The notes: generated by a model not told the origin, from the sequence alone. A stretch of 64,000 nt of DNA from an uncultured Acidobacteriia bacterium (GCA_903825445.1 CAIKAS010000277.1:1-64000); one strand, 5' to 3'; shown: positions 33,463-42,475, counted from the stretch's first letter. Program-made: numbers and translations.

Positions 33463-35176
33463 CTTTGCACGCGTCCTCTATGAAACCGCCGATCTGATGG
33501 AGATCGCCGGCGATGACAGCTTTCGTATTCGCAGCTATCGCAACGGCGCTTCGACTATTGAAGGTTATCCCGAACGCATCGCGGATATTCTGGCGAATCC
33601 AGAGGCGAAGATTACCGATGTGCCGGGCATTGGCAAGGGCCTGGCTGTGGTGCTGGCCGAAATCGAAAAGACTGGTAGTTGCGAGCGCCGCGACGAACTG
33701 CTGAAGAAGTTTACCCCCGCCGCGCTCGACTTCCTGAAGATCCAGGGGCTTGGGCCGAAGACCATCGCGACGCTGATCGAACATTTCCAAATCACCACCA
33801 TCGACCAGTTGGAACAGCTTTGCAAAGATCAGAAGCTGCGTGAACTGCCGCGCATGGGCGCGAAGCTGGAGGAGAAGGTGCTTCGGGGGATCGCTCAACT
33901 GCGCGAGCACAGCGGACGCTTCCTGTTGAACTTCGCGGACAATGCGGCGCGCGAAATCATGGAGCATCTGCGCGCGCTGGAAGGATTGGAGCAGATTGCG
34001 GTTGCCGGAAGCCTGCGGCGAGGGAAGGAAACCATCGGCGATGTGGATCTGCTGGTGACGGGTCCAAATGCGGTGGCTGCGCTGGAGCGCGTGGCGACTT
34101 ATCCGCGCGTGCATGAGGTGCTGGGCCGGGGCGCGAATAAGACGAGCGTGAAACTGGGCCGTGAAGGGCTGCAGGTGGATGTGCGCGCGCTGGAGCACGA
34201 GAGTTTTGGCGCGGCGATGCAGTATTTCACGGGCAGCAAGGAGCACAACATCGCGCTACGGCAGCGCGCGTTGCGGTTGGGGCTGACGCTCAACGAGTAC
34301 GGTCTCTTCCGGCTCGATGACAACACGCGTGTGGCCGGTGAGACCGAAGAAGGCGTCTACAAGGCGCTCGGACTCGACTGGATTCCGCCGGAGCTGCGCG
34401 AGAACCAGGGGGAAATCGAACTGGCGGAGGCGCATCAGTTGCCGGTGCTGGTGGAGCAGCGCGACATTCGCGGCGATCTTCACATGCACACGACGGCGAC
34501 GGACGGTCGCGCGACTCTTGAAGAGATGGCGGAGGCGGCGCGGGCGCTCGGATACGAGTACGTCGCGATTACGGACCACTCGAAGGCGCTCTCCATGGCT
34601 TTTGGACTGGACGAGAAGCGCGTGACGGATTTCGCGGGCACGGTGCGGAAGATCAACGAACGGGGCGAGCTGGGGATTCGGATCTTCTCGGGACTTGAGT
34701 GCGACATCCTTAAAGATGGAACGATGGACATCGAATGGGATGCACTGGCCGAGCTGGATCTGGTGATTGCGAGCGTCCACAGCCATATGAATCTGGAACC
34801 AGCTGCAATGACGGACCGGCTGCTCCGCACGCTTGAATGCCCCCAGATCACGGCGCTGGGGCATCCGACGGGACGACTGCTGCTGCATCGCGACCCGTTT
34901 CCGTTCGATTTCGACAAAGTGGTGGATGAGGCGGTGAAACGCGGGGTCGCGATGGAGATCAATGGCAGCCCGGAGCGATTGGATCTGAGCGCGACGCATG
35001 TGCGGGCGGCGAAGGCGAAGGGCGCGAAGTTCATCGTGTCGACGGATGCGCATCATCCAAAGCACCTGGACAACATGCGTTATGGAATCCTGACGGCGCG
35101 ACGCGGAGGACTTGTGGCTGCCGATATTTTGAATACTTACGCGACGGATCGATTCGCAAAGTCGCTTCGCGCGTAG
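33449..35176 (+). CDS. polX: Family X DNA polymerase with PHP domain
   Basis: 575 residues, normal for bacterial PolX. A TTG start at 33449 opens 'ENRDFARVLYETADLMEI', the usual N-terminal helix-hairpin-helix domain ('ITDVPGIGKGLAVVLAEIE'). Next is the nucleotidyltransferase part with 'AGSLRRGKETIGDVDLLVTG', where the DVD motif binds metal, and 'VDVRALEHESFGAAMQYFTGSKEHN'. The C-terminal PHP phosphoesterase begins with 'DLHMHTTATDGRATLEEM' and includes 'ITDHSKAL', 'GLECDIL' and 'VSTDAHHP', giving 3'-5' exonuclease activity. The enzyme fills gaps in base-excision repair. The start codon lies inside the ATL gene, so the two are coupled. Confidence 0.95.
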   Translation: MENRDFARVLYETADLMEIAGDDSFRIRSYRNGASTIEGYPERIADILANPEAKITDVPGIGKGLAVVLAEIEKTGSCERRDELLKKFTPAALDFLKIQGLGPKTIATLIEHFQITTIDQLEQLCKDQKLRELPRMGAKLEEKVLRGIAQLREHSGRFLLNFADNAAREIMEHLRALEGLEQIAVAGSLRRGKETIGDVDLLVTGPNAVAALERVATYPRVHEVLGRGANKTSVKLGREGLQVDVRALEHESFGAAMQYFTGSKEHNIALRQRALRLGLTLNEYGLFRLDDNTRVAGETEEGVYKALGLDWIPPELRENQGEIELAEAHQLPVLVEQRDIRGDLHMHTTATDGRATLEEMAEAARALGYEYVAITDHSKALSMAFGLDEKRVTDFAGTVRKINERGELGIRIFSGLECDILKDGTMDIEWDALAELDLVIASVHSHMNLEPAAMTDRLLRTLECPQITALGHPTGRLLLHRDPFPFDFDKVVDEAVKRGVAMEINGSPERLDLSATHVRAAKAKGAKFIVSTDAHHPKHLDNMRYGILTARRGGLVAADILNTYATDRFAKSLRA

Positions 35177-35199
35177 ACGAGAAACGGAGATTGTTCCCT

Positions 35200-35715
35200 A
35201 TGAAGATTGTGTCGTCCAAAGAAGTGTTCGCGTGTAGCCTGTTCCGCGTCACTGAAAACGAAGCTACGGATAAGACCGGCTTTAAGATTCGGCGGTTCGT
35301 GGTGCGCCACAACGGATCGGCTGTGATTATGCCGGTGGATGCGAAGAACCGCGTGCTGCTGGTGAGGCAGTATCGATTGCCGGCGGACAAATACTTGTGG
35401 GAGCTTCCCGCAGGCAAGATCGACGACGGAGAGACGGCGCTGCAGGCATCGAAGCGCGAACTGGTGGAGGAAACGGGGTTACGGGCGAAGAAATGGAAAA
35501 AACTGGCGATGTTCTATCCGAGCCCGGGCTTCCTGGAAGAAGCCATGACGATCTACCTGGCCACTGAACTCACGGTGGGAGCAGCGCAACCGATGGAAGA
35601 TGAACGCATTGAAACGCGATGGTTCGGGAAGAAGGAACTGCGGGAAATGATCCGGACGAATGCGATTGCGGATGCCAAGACGATGATTGGATTTCTACAC
35701 TGGGACAGGCTCTGA
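35200..35715 (+). CDS. NUDIX hydrolase, ADP-ribose pyrophosphatase type
   Basis: 171 residues from ATG 35200. The NUDIX box 'GKIDDGETALQASKRELVEETGL' fits G-x5-E-x7-REUxEExGU exactly. The N-terminal strands ('NGSAVIMPVDAKNRVLLVRQYRLPADKYLWELPAG') and the 'FYPSPGFLEEAMTIYLA' loop are typical of the NudF/ADPRase group, which cleaves ADP-ribose to AMP and ribose 5-phosphate. It closes the repair operon. Two hairpins follow, so transcription probably ends between it and the opposing lysine-rich peptide gene. Confidence 0.92.
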   Translation: MKIVSSKEVFACSLFRVTENEATDKTGFKIRRFVVRHNGSAVIMPVDAKNRVLLVRQYRLPADKYLWELPAGKIDDGETALQASKRELVEETGLRAKKWKKLAMFYPSPGFLEEAMTIYLATELTVGAAQPMEDERIETRWFGKKELREMIRTNAIADAKTMIGFLHWDRL

Positions 35716-35769
35716 AGGCCTGATTGGCGGGCCTGAAACGCATATCCGAGGATGGCCTTAAAAGCAAAA

Positions 35770-35791
35770 ACGCAGATCCGAAGATCTGCGT
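35770..35791. terminator. Hairpin with CGAA/TTCG loop (outer)
   Basis: ACGCAGATC and GATCTGCGT form a perfect 9-bp stem around CGAA. On the minus strand it is followed by TTTTGCTTT. It is a likely terminator for the minus-strand peptide gene and may also stop the plus-strand NUDIX operon. Confidence 0.65.
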
Positions 35792-35812
35792 CATGAACAT
35801 CAAAAAGAAAAA

Positions 35813-35834
35813 GGGCAGATCCGAAGACCTGCCC
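35813..35834 (-). terminator. Terminator hairpin of the lysine-rich peptide gene
   Basis: GGGCAGATC and GACCTGCCC pair (one mismatch) around CGAA, which reads TTCG on the minus strand. TTTTTCTTTTTG follows, and the hairpin sits six bases after the stop codon at 35841. This is a textbook intrinsic terminator. Confidence 0.8.
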
Positions 35835-35840
35835 TGGAGG

Positions 35841-35918
35841 CTACTTTTTCTTTGCAGCCTTTTTCTTTGCGACTGCCTTCTTAGGGGCGGCCTTCTTTGC
35901 GGCTTTCTTTGTTGCCAT
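35841..35918 (-). CDS. 25-residue Lys/Ala-rich histone H1-like peptide
   Basis: Minus-strand ATG 35918 opens 25 codons: 'MATKKAAKKAAPKKAVAKKK' followed by AAKKK and a TAG. GGGAG lies ten bases upstream, and a strong terminator lies just after the stop. More than half the residues are Lys and most others are Ala, the composition of the tails of bacterial histone H1-like proteins ('KKAAPKKA'). DNA or RNA binding is expected from charge. The gene is too short for standard gene finders, but its own promoter-like box, ribosome site and terminator argue that it is real. It sits between the NUDIX and rnhA genes. Confidence 0.72.
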   Translation of the reverse strand: MATKKAAKKAAPKKAVAKKKAAKKK

Positions 35919-35940
35919 GTTGTTAATTCTCCCGTCCTCT

Positions 35941-35968
35941 ATTATGTAACATCTTTGGCAAAAGTAAA
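35941..35968 (-). promoter_or_regulatory. Candidate promoter of the lysine-rich peptide gene
   Basis: On the minus strand, TTTACT (35968-35963) and CATAAT (35946-35941) are 16 bases apart, a reasonable -35/-10 pair. It is about 25 bases upstream of the peptide's start codon, in an unusually AT-rich stretch. Confidence 0.4.
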
Positions 35969-36040
35969 ACAAAAAAATGCAAAAATGTTTTGGGGGTGGT
36001 ACCATGCGCCGCGGGTGGCCGGATGGTACAAGGGTACTCA

Positions 36041-36484
36041 GTGAAGAAAATTCAACTCATAACGGATGGTGCGTGCCTCGGAAACCCGGGACCTGGAGGA
36101 TGGGCAGCCATCCTTTTGCATGGCGAACATCGCAAGGAATTATTCGGCTGCGAAGCGCACACAACAAACAATCGAATGGAGCTCACGGCTGCGATTGAAG
36201 GGCTGCGCGCGCTGCGCGAACGCTGCGACGTGGAAGTGGTGACGGATTCCGAGTACATGAAGAACGGCATCACACTTTGGATCACGAACTGGAAGAAGCG
36301 CGGGTGGATGACGTCGCAGAAGAAGCCAGTGGTCAACCGCGATCTGTGGGAATTGCTGGATCACGAGACGACGCGCCACGCGACGCGATGGAGTTGGACG
36401 AAGGGGCATGCGTCGCACGCGGACAACAATCGCGCGGATGTACTGGCATCGCTCGCCGCGAAGGAACAGCGTTCGTCGGAGTGA
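36041..36484 (+). CDS. rnhA: Ribonuclease HI
   Basis: 147 residues from GTG 36041, with AAGGG seven bases upstream. All four catalytic acids are in place: Asp in 'LITDGACLGNPGPGGWA', Glu in 'NNRMELTAAIEGL', Asp in 'VVTDSEYMKNGI' and Asp in 'NNRADVLAS'. 'WSWTKGHASHADN' forms the His loop. It cuts the RNA strand of RNA-DNA hybrids during replication and repair. It stands alone with a ten-base gap to the convergent enolase-superfamily gene. Confidence 0.95.
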   Translation: MKKIQLITDGACLGNPGPGGWAAILLHGEHRKELFGCEAHTTNNRMELTAAIEGLRALRERCDVEVVTDSEYMKNGITLWITNWKKRGWMTSQKKPVVNRDLWELLDHETTRHATRWSWTKGHASHADNNRADVLASLAAKEQRSSE

Positions 36485-36494
36485 GTTCGGCAGA

Positions 36495-37598
36495 TTACGC
36501 CGCGAGACGCGCTACTGCTGCTTCATTCCAATCCACGCCTCCGCCAATTGCGCCGTCGACGCTGGCCATCCCGTTTGCGACCTGCAGCGGTTCGGCGACG
36601 ATCGGGTTCCACCAATCGGCGTACTCGAGATAATGAGCGGTTGGGGTGGCGCACATCAACTGCGCGCTCAGTTCCGGCCACAAATGGTTTGAGACGGGGA
36701 TGGAGTGCGCTTCAGCCAGTGCGGTGGCACGAAGCCAACCGGTCACTCCGCCGATCTTCATCACATCAGGCATGACGTAGTCCGAGGCGCGTGCTTCAAT
36801 TGCCTGTCGCATATCCTGCGGCCCCCACCAGTTTTCTCCGCATTGAATGGGAGTGCGGATGGCCTGCGCAACGGTTGCATGCCCGGAGTAATCGTGCGCG
36901 AGGACGGGTTCTTCGATCCATGTGAGGCCTTCGTCGTCGAGTTTGCGCAGTCGCTCAATGGCGGTGGGCGGAGTGAGCGACTGGTTGTAATCGACCATGA
37001 TGGCCAGTTCACCGCCAGTTGCCGTGCGAACGGCGCGCACCACGGCCAGGTCTTCGTCGGCGGCAGGATAGCCGATCTTGATCTTGACTCCTTTGAAGCC
37101 GCGCTTTGCCCATTGCTCCGCGACTCTGGCGGAACCGGCAACTCCGTCATAACCTACAGCTCCGTAGGCGAGAACCGGTTTTGGGGCACTCCCGACCAGG
37201 CGCACAATCGACGTCTGGTGAATCCGGGCGAGTGCATCCCACAGCGCCATGTCAATGCCGGCTATCGCCATGCCGAGGAGCCCTTTGGTGCCGAGAAGCC
37301 TGAAGCGTGAGGCGAACCTGTCGAAGATATCGGCGGGGGCGAGCGGTTCCCCCTGAATTGAGAGCAGCAAACTACTGATCAGATCGGCGGTTGGCTTCAG
37401 AGCGATGGCTGTGTAGGTAAAAGTGATGCTGTGACCGACGACACCCTCGCTGGTGACGATATCGGTGAGAACGAGGGGCGATTCGGTGACGGAGCCACTG
37501 GCGGTCCGGTGCGGTTCTGACATGGGGACGCGGACTGCGCGGACATTGAAACCGGTGATTGTTGCGGGCAGACGGTGTGTGCGGGAAGGATCACTCAT
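36495..37598 (-). CDS. Enolase-superfamily enzyme, mandelate racemase/muconate lactonising type
   Basis: 367 residues. The N-terminal capping domain ends around residue 130. The barrel shows 'GFKGVKIKIGYP' (KxK), metal ligands Asp in 'MVDYNQ', Glu in 'TWIEEPV' and Glu in 'IQCGENWW', then 'MPDVMKIGGVTG' and the catalytic His in 'SNHLWPE'. A Lys on one face and His-Asp on the other define the mandelate racemase subgroup, which abstracts the alpha proton of a carboxylic acid. The exact substrate (an aldonic acid or aromatic hydroxy acid) is not clear. It is divergent from a TetR gene, with an operator in the gap, so it may be the regulated target. Confidence 0.9.
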   Translation of the reverse strand: MSDPSRTHRLPATITGFNVRAVRVPMSEPHRTASGSVTESPLVLTDIVTSEGVVGHSITFTYTAIALKPTADLISSLLLSIQGEPLAPADIFDRFASRFRLLGTKGLLGMAIAGIDMALWDALARIHQTSIVRLVGSAPKPVLAYGAVGYDGVAGSARVAEQWAKRGFKGVKIKIGYPAADEDLAVVRAVRTATGGELAIMVDYNQSLTPPTAIERLRKLDDEGLTWIEEPVLAHDYSGHATVAQAIRTPIQCGENWWGPQDMRQAIEARASDYVMPDVMKIGGVTGWLRATALAEAHSIPVSNHLWPELSAQLMCATPTAHYLEYADWWNPIVAEPLQVANGMASVDGAIGGGVDWNEAAVARLAA

Positions 37599-37627
37599 GT
37601 GGCGATGATCGTATGCCGGAGGACCTT

Positions 37628-37651
37628 TGTAAACTCACTTGTGGGTATACA
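37628..37651. promoter_or_regulatory. Operator-like palindrome between enolase-superfamily and tetR genes
   Basis: TGTAAACTCAC and GTGGGTATACA (reverse complement TGTATACCCAC) match at 9 of 11 positions around a TT centre, giving a 24-base palindrome. It ends on the A of the tetR start codon and lies in the 52-base divergent gap. This is the expected place for a TetR-type autorepressor to control both genes. Confidence 0.55.
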
Positions 37652-38259
37652 TGCCCAGACAAAACAAAAATATGCGGGCAGTGATCGTGGACGCGGCCTA
37701 TCGTGTGTTCTATAAGGAAGGCTTCGGACGCGCCCGGCTGGACGTTATTGCCGAAGCTGCGGGTGTGTCAAAGCGGACCCTGTACTATCACTTCGACAGC
37801 AAGGATGAGTTGCTTGCCGCAGTGCTGGAAGCGCAGCATGAACTTGTATTTGCAAGCGTGCGGGGCTGGGCCGATGGTCCCGATGTGGCGCCGGAGGATC
37901 TGGTGCGCCGTTTGTTTGACAAGTATGGCGCCTGGAGTCGTCAGCCAGGGTGGCAAGGATCAGGATTCACGCGGTCGGTGATGGAACTGGCGGATTTGCC
38001 GGGTCATCCGGCGAGGGCTGTCGCGCGTCGGCATAAAACGGCGATTGAAGACTGGCTGACACACCAACTGACCGGTTACGGCGCAATGCGACCCGAACAG
38101 GTCGCACGACAGATTATGTTGCTCATTGAAGGATGCCACTCGCTGATCCTGATTCATGGCGATTCGGACTACGCAGAAGCGGCGTCGGATGCCGCGGTGC
38201 TTCTGGTACGACAGACATGTCTGAGGAAAGACGGCGCTCAGACTCCACCCGCACGCTAA
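37651..38259 (+). CDS. TetR-family transcriptional regulator
   Basis: 202 residues from ATG 37651. The helix-turn-helix lies at residues ~10-55: 'RAVIVDAAYRVFYKEGFGRARLDVIAEAAGVSKRTLYYHFDSKDELLAAVLEAQ', the classical TetR pattern. The C-terminal ligand domain is helical, with 'VARQIMLLIEGCHSLILIHGD'. The upstream palindrome and the divergent enolase-superfamily gene suggest local repression relieved by a metabolite. The downstream cyclophilin gene starts ten bases after the stop. The effector is unknown. Confidence 0.93.
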   Translation: MPRQNKNMRAVIVDAAYRVFYKEGFGRARLDVIAEAAGVSKRTLYYHFDSKDELLAAVLEAQHELVFASVRGWADGPDVAPEDLVRRLFDKYGAWSRQPGWQGSGFTRSVMELADLPGHPARAVARRHKTAIEDWLTHQLTGYGAMRPEQVARQIMLLIEGCHSLILIHGDSDYAEAASDAAVLLVRQTCLRKDGAQTPPAR

Positions 38260-38268
38260 AATTGCTTT

Positions 38269-38757
38269 ATGGCAACTGAAACGTACGCGGTGTTCGACAC
38301 AACTGAAGGCCGCTTCAAAATTAAGCTTTTCGACGACAAAGCGCCCAACACCGTGAAGAACTTCACCGATCTGGCTGAAGGCATCAAGACGGGTAAGCCT
38401 TTTTACGATGGACTCGTCTTCCATCGCGTGATTCCGGACTTCATGATTCAGGGCGGCTGCCCTCAGGGCACAGGCCGCGGCGGACCCGGCTACAACTTTG
38501 CGGACGAGTTCCACCCTTCGCTGAAGCATTCGAAGCCGGGGCTGCTCTCTATGGCTAATGCCGGCCCCAACACGAATGGCAGCCAGTTCTTCGTCACCGT
38601 TGCGGCGACGCCCTGGCTCGACAACCGGCATACTATTTTCGGTGAAGTCATCGAAGGCTACGATGTGGCAGAGAAGATCTCCAAAGTCCCGAAGGATTCG
38701 TCTGACCGTCCGAAGAAAGAAGTCCGGATCAACACCGTGACCATCGAACGGGTTTGA
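38269..38757 (+). CDS. Cyclophilin-type peptidyl-prolyl cis-trans isomerase
   Basis: 162 residues with no signal peptide, so cytoplasmic. The cyclophilin core is complete: '[17 protein letters not shown]', '[19 protein letters not shown]' with the catalytic Arg, '[38 protein letters not shown]' and '[17 protein letters not shown]'. It speeds proline isomerisation in protein folding. The gene sits ten bases after tetR and its 3' end overlaps or abuts nadD, so the three may be one transcription unit. Confidence 0.96.
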   Translation: MATETYAVFDTTEGRFKIKLFDDKAPNTVKNFTDLAEGIKTGKPFYDGLVFHRVIPDFMIQGGCPQGTGRGGPGYNFADEFHPSLKHSKPGLLSMANAGPNTNGSQFFVTVAATPWLDNRHTIFGEVIEGYDVAEKISKVPKDSSDRPKKEVRINTVTIERV

Positions 38758-38771
38758 TTCCAGCTGCAACA

Positions 38772-39449
38772 ATGCCGGAAGCCGACTCCGGCAGCGCGCG
38801 ACCTGACTGCGGGAAGCAACCGGGCGCTGTTGCCGAGAAGCTTGACGCCGCAGGACCCACCGTCCGCGCGCTGAAGGCACATACCGCGCTGTTTGGCGGC
38901 ACGTTCGATCCGATTCACAACGCACACCTGGCGATGGCACGCGCCGCGCGCGATCAATTCGCGTTGCGGCGCGTGCTGTTTGTGCCGGCGGCAAATCCTC
39001 CGCACAAGAGGGGCAGTTCGATGGCCGCTTACGAAGATCGCGTGCGCATGGTGGAACTGGCGTGCGCGGGGGAACCGTCGTTTGAAGTTTCGCGAATCGA
39101 GCAGGATGCGGTACCCAGCTATTCGATCCTGACGATCGAACGTCTGCTGGCATCCGGGGCAGGTCCGCTGGCATTCCTGATCGGCGCCGACGCATTCGCC
39201 GAAATACGAACGTGGCATCGATGGAAGGACGTGGTGCGACTGGTGGAGTTCATTGTTGTTACGAGGCCCGGGTCGGAATACGAGATTCCGGAAGGTGCGC
39301 GGGCTTATCAACTGGAAGGGCTGGAACTTCCGGTATCGTCGTCTGAAGTGCGGGAACAGATTGCGGGCGGTGACAGCCAGGTGGCGGTCCCGGAAGCTGT
39401 GTTTCGCTACATTCGCGAGAACCGACTCTATCAGTCACAACTTTCGTAG
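38772..39449 (+). CDS. nadD: Nicotinate-nucleotide adenylyltransferase
   Basis: 225 residues from ATG 38772; a TTG at 38754 overlapping the cyclophilin stop is an alternative. The core 'TALFGGTFDPIHNAHLAMARAA' has the nucleotide-binding HxGH-like motif (here 'HNAH'), followed by 'VLFVPAANPPHKRGS' and the late 'LPVSSSEVREQIA' (ISSTxIR-like). It joins nicotinate mononucleotide and ATP into deamido-NAD. About 35 N-terminal residues precede the usual start of the domain, so the real start may be later; none of the downstream Met codons leaves the first motif intact. Confidence 0.93.
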   Translation: MPEADSGSARPDCGKQPGAVAEKLDAAGPTVRALKAHTALFGGTFDPIHNAHLAMARAARDQFALRRVLFVPAANPPHKRGSSMAAYEDRVRMVELACAGEPSFEVSRIEQDAVPSYSILTIERLLASGAGPLAFLIGADAFAEIRTWHRWKDVVRLVEFIVVTRPGSEYEIPEGARAYQLEGLELPVSSSEVREQIAGGDSQVAVPEAVFRYIRENRLYQSQLS

Positions 39450-39552
39450 AAAAATCTTACGCCTAACCATTGCATTGAGTTAGCGGCAAACCAGCCAAAT
39501 TTGCGCGCCGGATTTGCGGCGCGGGGATGGTACTGCTGTTGCCAGGAGCAGC

Positions 39553-42417
39553 ATGCGATCTCAAAGAAAAAAACTCACATTGCTGGGCCCGGCCATCATT
39601 CTTGCGTCGGTGCTCTGCGGAACAATCTGGGGCCAGAGCGCCCTCACTACAATTCAGGACACTCTGTTCGATGCGGACGGCCAGCGGTACTATGGCTCGC
39701 TCACTATCCAATGGAGTACATTCGACACGAACAATCCGGGCACTATCGTGCAGCAGAGCCGAACTGTTCAGGTGGTCAACGGCAATCTGCTGGTTCAACT
39801 GGCGCCGAACAGCGCAGCCACGCCACCGGCAAACGTCTACTCAGTCCTTTATCAAAGCGACGGAGATCAGCAGTACACCGAGACGTGGACGGTTCCGGTG
39901 AGCGCGACGCCACTACGAGTGGCGCAGGTGAGAACGGGAGCGGGCGTAGCGGGCTCGGGATCAGCAGGCGGGCTAACGGGCGGGAGTACAGGAACGGTGA
40001 CGGAAGCGTCAGTAACCAACCTTGTATCCGACCTGAATGCGCGGCCGATTAAGGGACCGGGTTACGGCACGAATGCTGTAGCGGTGGTCGACCAGAACGG
40101 ACTCCTGGAAACAGCGGTGGGCAATCTGGGTGACTGTCTATTCGTCGATGGGACGACAGGACCGTGTACCTCCGGGCTCATACTGCCAACGTTCATTAAC
40201 GGTGAGGTGCCTGGCGGCCTGGTGAATGGATTGAACGCCACGTTTACGCTGGCGAACACTCCTAGCGGAACCAGTCTTCTGCTGTTTCGCAATGGCATCC
40301 TGTTGCAGGCAGGAACAGACTATGCACTCACAGGCTCAACTGTTCAGTTTGCGAGTGGCGCGATTCCACAGCCACAGGATACGCTGATGGCAACTTATCG
40401 ACTCGACTCCGGTTCGAGTGGCAGTTCCGGGAGCCCGGCAACAGGGCCGAGCGGCGTGCCTGGCATCAACGGATGCGGCGCGGTGGGGACGGCGAGCAAG
40501 AGCGCAGCGTACCAGATACAGGCGTCGGACAACGGCTATCTGCTCATTCAGACTACGAGCGCCGGTTTCGCGCTTCCCGTGACAGTTCCGGCTGTCGGCT
40601 GGTGCGCGGTGTTGCTAAACACGAACTCCGGCAGCATTGCGGTTAGCAACAATGGCAATGCGATCAACGGAGTGGTTGGAGCGTACGCGCTTGCGTCCAC
40701 GAACGCGGTCGCTATGATTTCGGACGGGACGCGCTATTGGACGTCGGGCGCGAATGGACAGCAGGGTCCAACGGGCGCCACAGGCATACAAGGTGTGGCG
40801 GGGGCAACGGGGCCAAGTGGCGCGCAGGGTATTGCTGGTCCGACTGGCACTGCGGGTGCAGCTGGGGTTGCCGGCGCCACCGGACCACAGGGTGCGGTGG
40901 GAGCTACAGGGCTGAGTGGCGCGCAGGGTATCGCTGGTCCCACCGGCACAGCAGGGACCGCCGGTGTTGCCGGTGTTGCCGGTGCAACCGGACCACAAGG
41001 CGTAGCGGGAGCTACGGGATCAACGGGCGCGCAGGGAATCGCTGGTCCTGCTGGCACCGGGGGTGCGACCGGTGCGGCAGGTCCCACCGGATCAGTGGGC
41101 GCAACCGGCGCTTCGCTTGTTTCACCAACTGCCAATCTGTTTACGGAAGTGACTCCGACGGTCCGCTACGTTGCATCGTCACTCACGTACGCCAATGGCT
41201 CAACCGTGAGTACATGGTCGGATTCCAGCGGTCATGGAAACAACGCTTCGCTTACAAGCGGTGCACCGGTGATGAATCGCCAGACCACCAGCGGGGTTCC
41301 GGCGGTACATTTCGGTGGGTCCGACTGGATGGGGATTCCCGGCAGCGCGAGTTTCAATCAGCAGTCCGCAACGGTGTGTACGGTTATCGAGAACATCAAT
41401 CCGAGCAGCGCGACGATGGTCTACCTGAACCTTGGGTCGGGCGGCTCGGGTCCGGCGGACTGGTACCTGCAATCGGAGTCCAGCGGGCTTTACACAATTT
41501 CCGACGAGTATATGGCCGGAGAGAACACGGTGGCTTCCCTCGGCGTGCATCCGGCAGCGATGAGCGCGAGTTGCACGGCCATGAGTTCCAGCGCGGTAAC
41601 TGCATACCGGCCGGACGGTTCGGTATACACTGGATCCGCTCTTGCCTCTGGCAGCGTAACGGGCGGGCAGATCGCCTCATGGACGACGGGCGGCAGCTAT
41701 CAGTATGCGGGCAACATGTACGAGATCGACGTCTTTCCTTCAGCGTTGACCTTAAATCAGATTCAGGAGTGGTTCGCTTATTCGCGCGCCACTTACGGAA
41801 CACCGCAGTACGGCGGACAAGTCGTAAGGATAACTAAAACCGGCGACTCCATCACGGCTGGCGTCAACAGCACACTGGAGCTGAATATTCAGAATCAATC
41901 CTACCCGAACTGGAAATCAGGCCAGTTTATTCCTGTGGAACTAAACTATGGCCAGGGCGGCCAGACGCTTCAGGCGGTATCGGCTGGCACGGTGGCTGCG
42001 ATCACTGCTGCATACAATTCCGGCTATGCGCTGAATGTTCTGGAGATCAGCTACGGATTCAACGATATTGTGCTGAACGCCGCCACTGCGGCAAGCGTGG
42101 AAGGTTACCTGAATACGTACATCTCGTCCATTCATACAGCCCAGCCCGGATGGATGATCCTGGTTGACACGGTGACGCCGTACAACGTGGCCGGGTGTGC
42201 TACCGATTCGATTCGAAATACGTTCAATTCGTGGCTTTTGGCCTCCCTGCCTGCGAACGTGAACGGGATCGTTAATTACACGGTGGATTCAGTAATGAAT
42301 ACATGTCAGGCGACGAACTCCATGTACTACACCGGCTATCATCCGACGAATTCCGGGTACGAAAGACTGGCGAGGATCAGGCGTAATTATTTGGATCTGT
42401 TTATTGCCACGCACTAA
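39553..42417 (+). CDS. Surface protein with collagen-like repeats, lectin-like domain and SGNH domain
   Basis: 954 residues from ATG 39553 (AGGAG six bases upstream), with a signal peptide ending near 'IWG'. Residues 1-400 are a beta-rich region with a repeat typical of acidobacterial surface proteins ('[24 protein letters not shown]'). Residues ~402-521 are collagen-like Gly-X-Y triplets ('[16 protein letters not shown]...'). A concanavalin/LamG-like domain follows ('[13 protein letters not shown]', 'VPAVHFGG'), then a C-terminal SGNH fold ('[10 protein letters not shown]', 'NYGQGGQTL', 'SYGFNDIVL', 'YHPTNSGY'). The acid three residues before the last His is Thr, not Asp. A matrix or adhesion role with esterase activity is likely. 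Confidence 0.9.
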   Translation: MRSQRKKLTLLGPAIILASVLCGTIWGQSALTTIQDTLFDADGQRYYGSLTIQWSTFDTNNPGTIVQQSRTVQVVNGNLLVQLAPNSAATPPANVYSVLYQSDGDQQYTETWTVPVSATPLRVAQVRTGAGVAGSGSAGGLTGGSTGTVTEASVTNLVSDLNARPIKGPGYGTNAVAVVDQNGLLETAVGNLGDCLFVDGTTGPCTSGLILPTFINGEVPGGLVNGLNATFTLANTPSGTSLLLFRNGILLQAGTDYALTGSTVQFASGAIPQPQDTLMATYRLDSGSSGSSGSPATGPSGVPGINGCGAVGTASKSAAYQIQASDNGYLLIQTTSAGFALPVTVPAVGWCAVLLNTNSGSIAVSNNGNAINGVVGAYALASTNAVAMISDGTRYWTSGANGQQGPTGATGIQGVAGATGPSGAQGIAGPTGTAGAAGVAGATGPQGAVGATGLSGAQGIAGPTGTAGTAGVAGVAGATGPQGVAGATGSTGAQGIAGPAGTGGATGAAGPTGSVGATGASLVSPTANLFTEVTPTVRYVASSLTYANGSTVSTWSDSSGHGNNASLTSGAPVMNRQTTSGVPAVHFGGSDWMGIPGSASFNQQSATVCTVIENINPSSATMVYLNLGSGGSGPADWYLQSESSGLYTISDEYMAGENTVASLGVHPAAMSASCTAMSSSAVTAYRPDGSVYTGSALASGSVTGGQIASWTTGGSYQYAGNMYEIDVFPSALTLNQIQEWFAYSRATYGTPQYGGQVVRITKTGDSITAGVNSTLELNIQNQSYPNWKSGQFIPVELNYGQGGQTLQAVSAGTVAAITAAYNSGYALNVLEISYGFNDIVLNAATAASVEGYLNTYISSIHTAQPGWMILVDTVTPYNVAGCATDSIRNTFNSWLLASLPANVNGIVNYTVDSVMNTCQATNSMYYTGYHPTNSGYERLARIRRNYLDLFIATH

Positions 42418-42446
42418 GGTTGCGTGTGGAACGAATAGCTCACCGT

Positions 42447-42475
42447 TCGGATGGTTCCGCGGGGGGACCATCCGA
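42447..42475 (+). terminator. Hairpin after the collagen-like gene
   Basis: TCGGATGGT (42447-42455) and ACCATCCGA (42467-42475) form a perfect 9-bp stem, 30 bases after the stop at 42417. The T-run is weak ('cttcctact'), so it may be a partial terminator. Confidence 0.5.

Noticed and set aside
35990..36040. Longer N-terminus of RNase HI
   Set aside because: The added residues are unrelated to the family, and the GTG at 36041 has AAGGG seven bases upstream.
40756..41115. DNA tandem repeat or CRISPR-like array
   Set aside because: The regularity comes from codons of Gly-X-Y triplets. There are no identical repeats with unique spacers.
40737..41837. 366-codon plus-strand frame in the collagen-like region
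   Set aside because: It is an alternate frame created by the Gly-X-Y codon repeats. The true frame gives GDS and lectin motifs on both sides.
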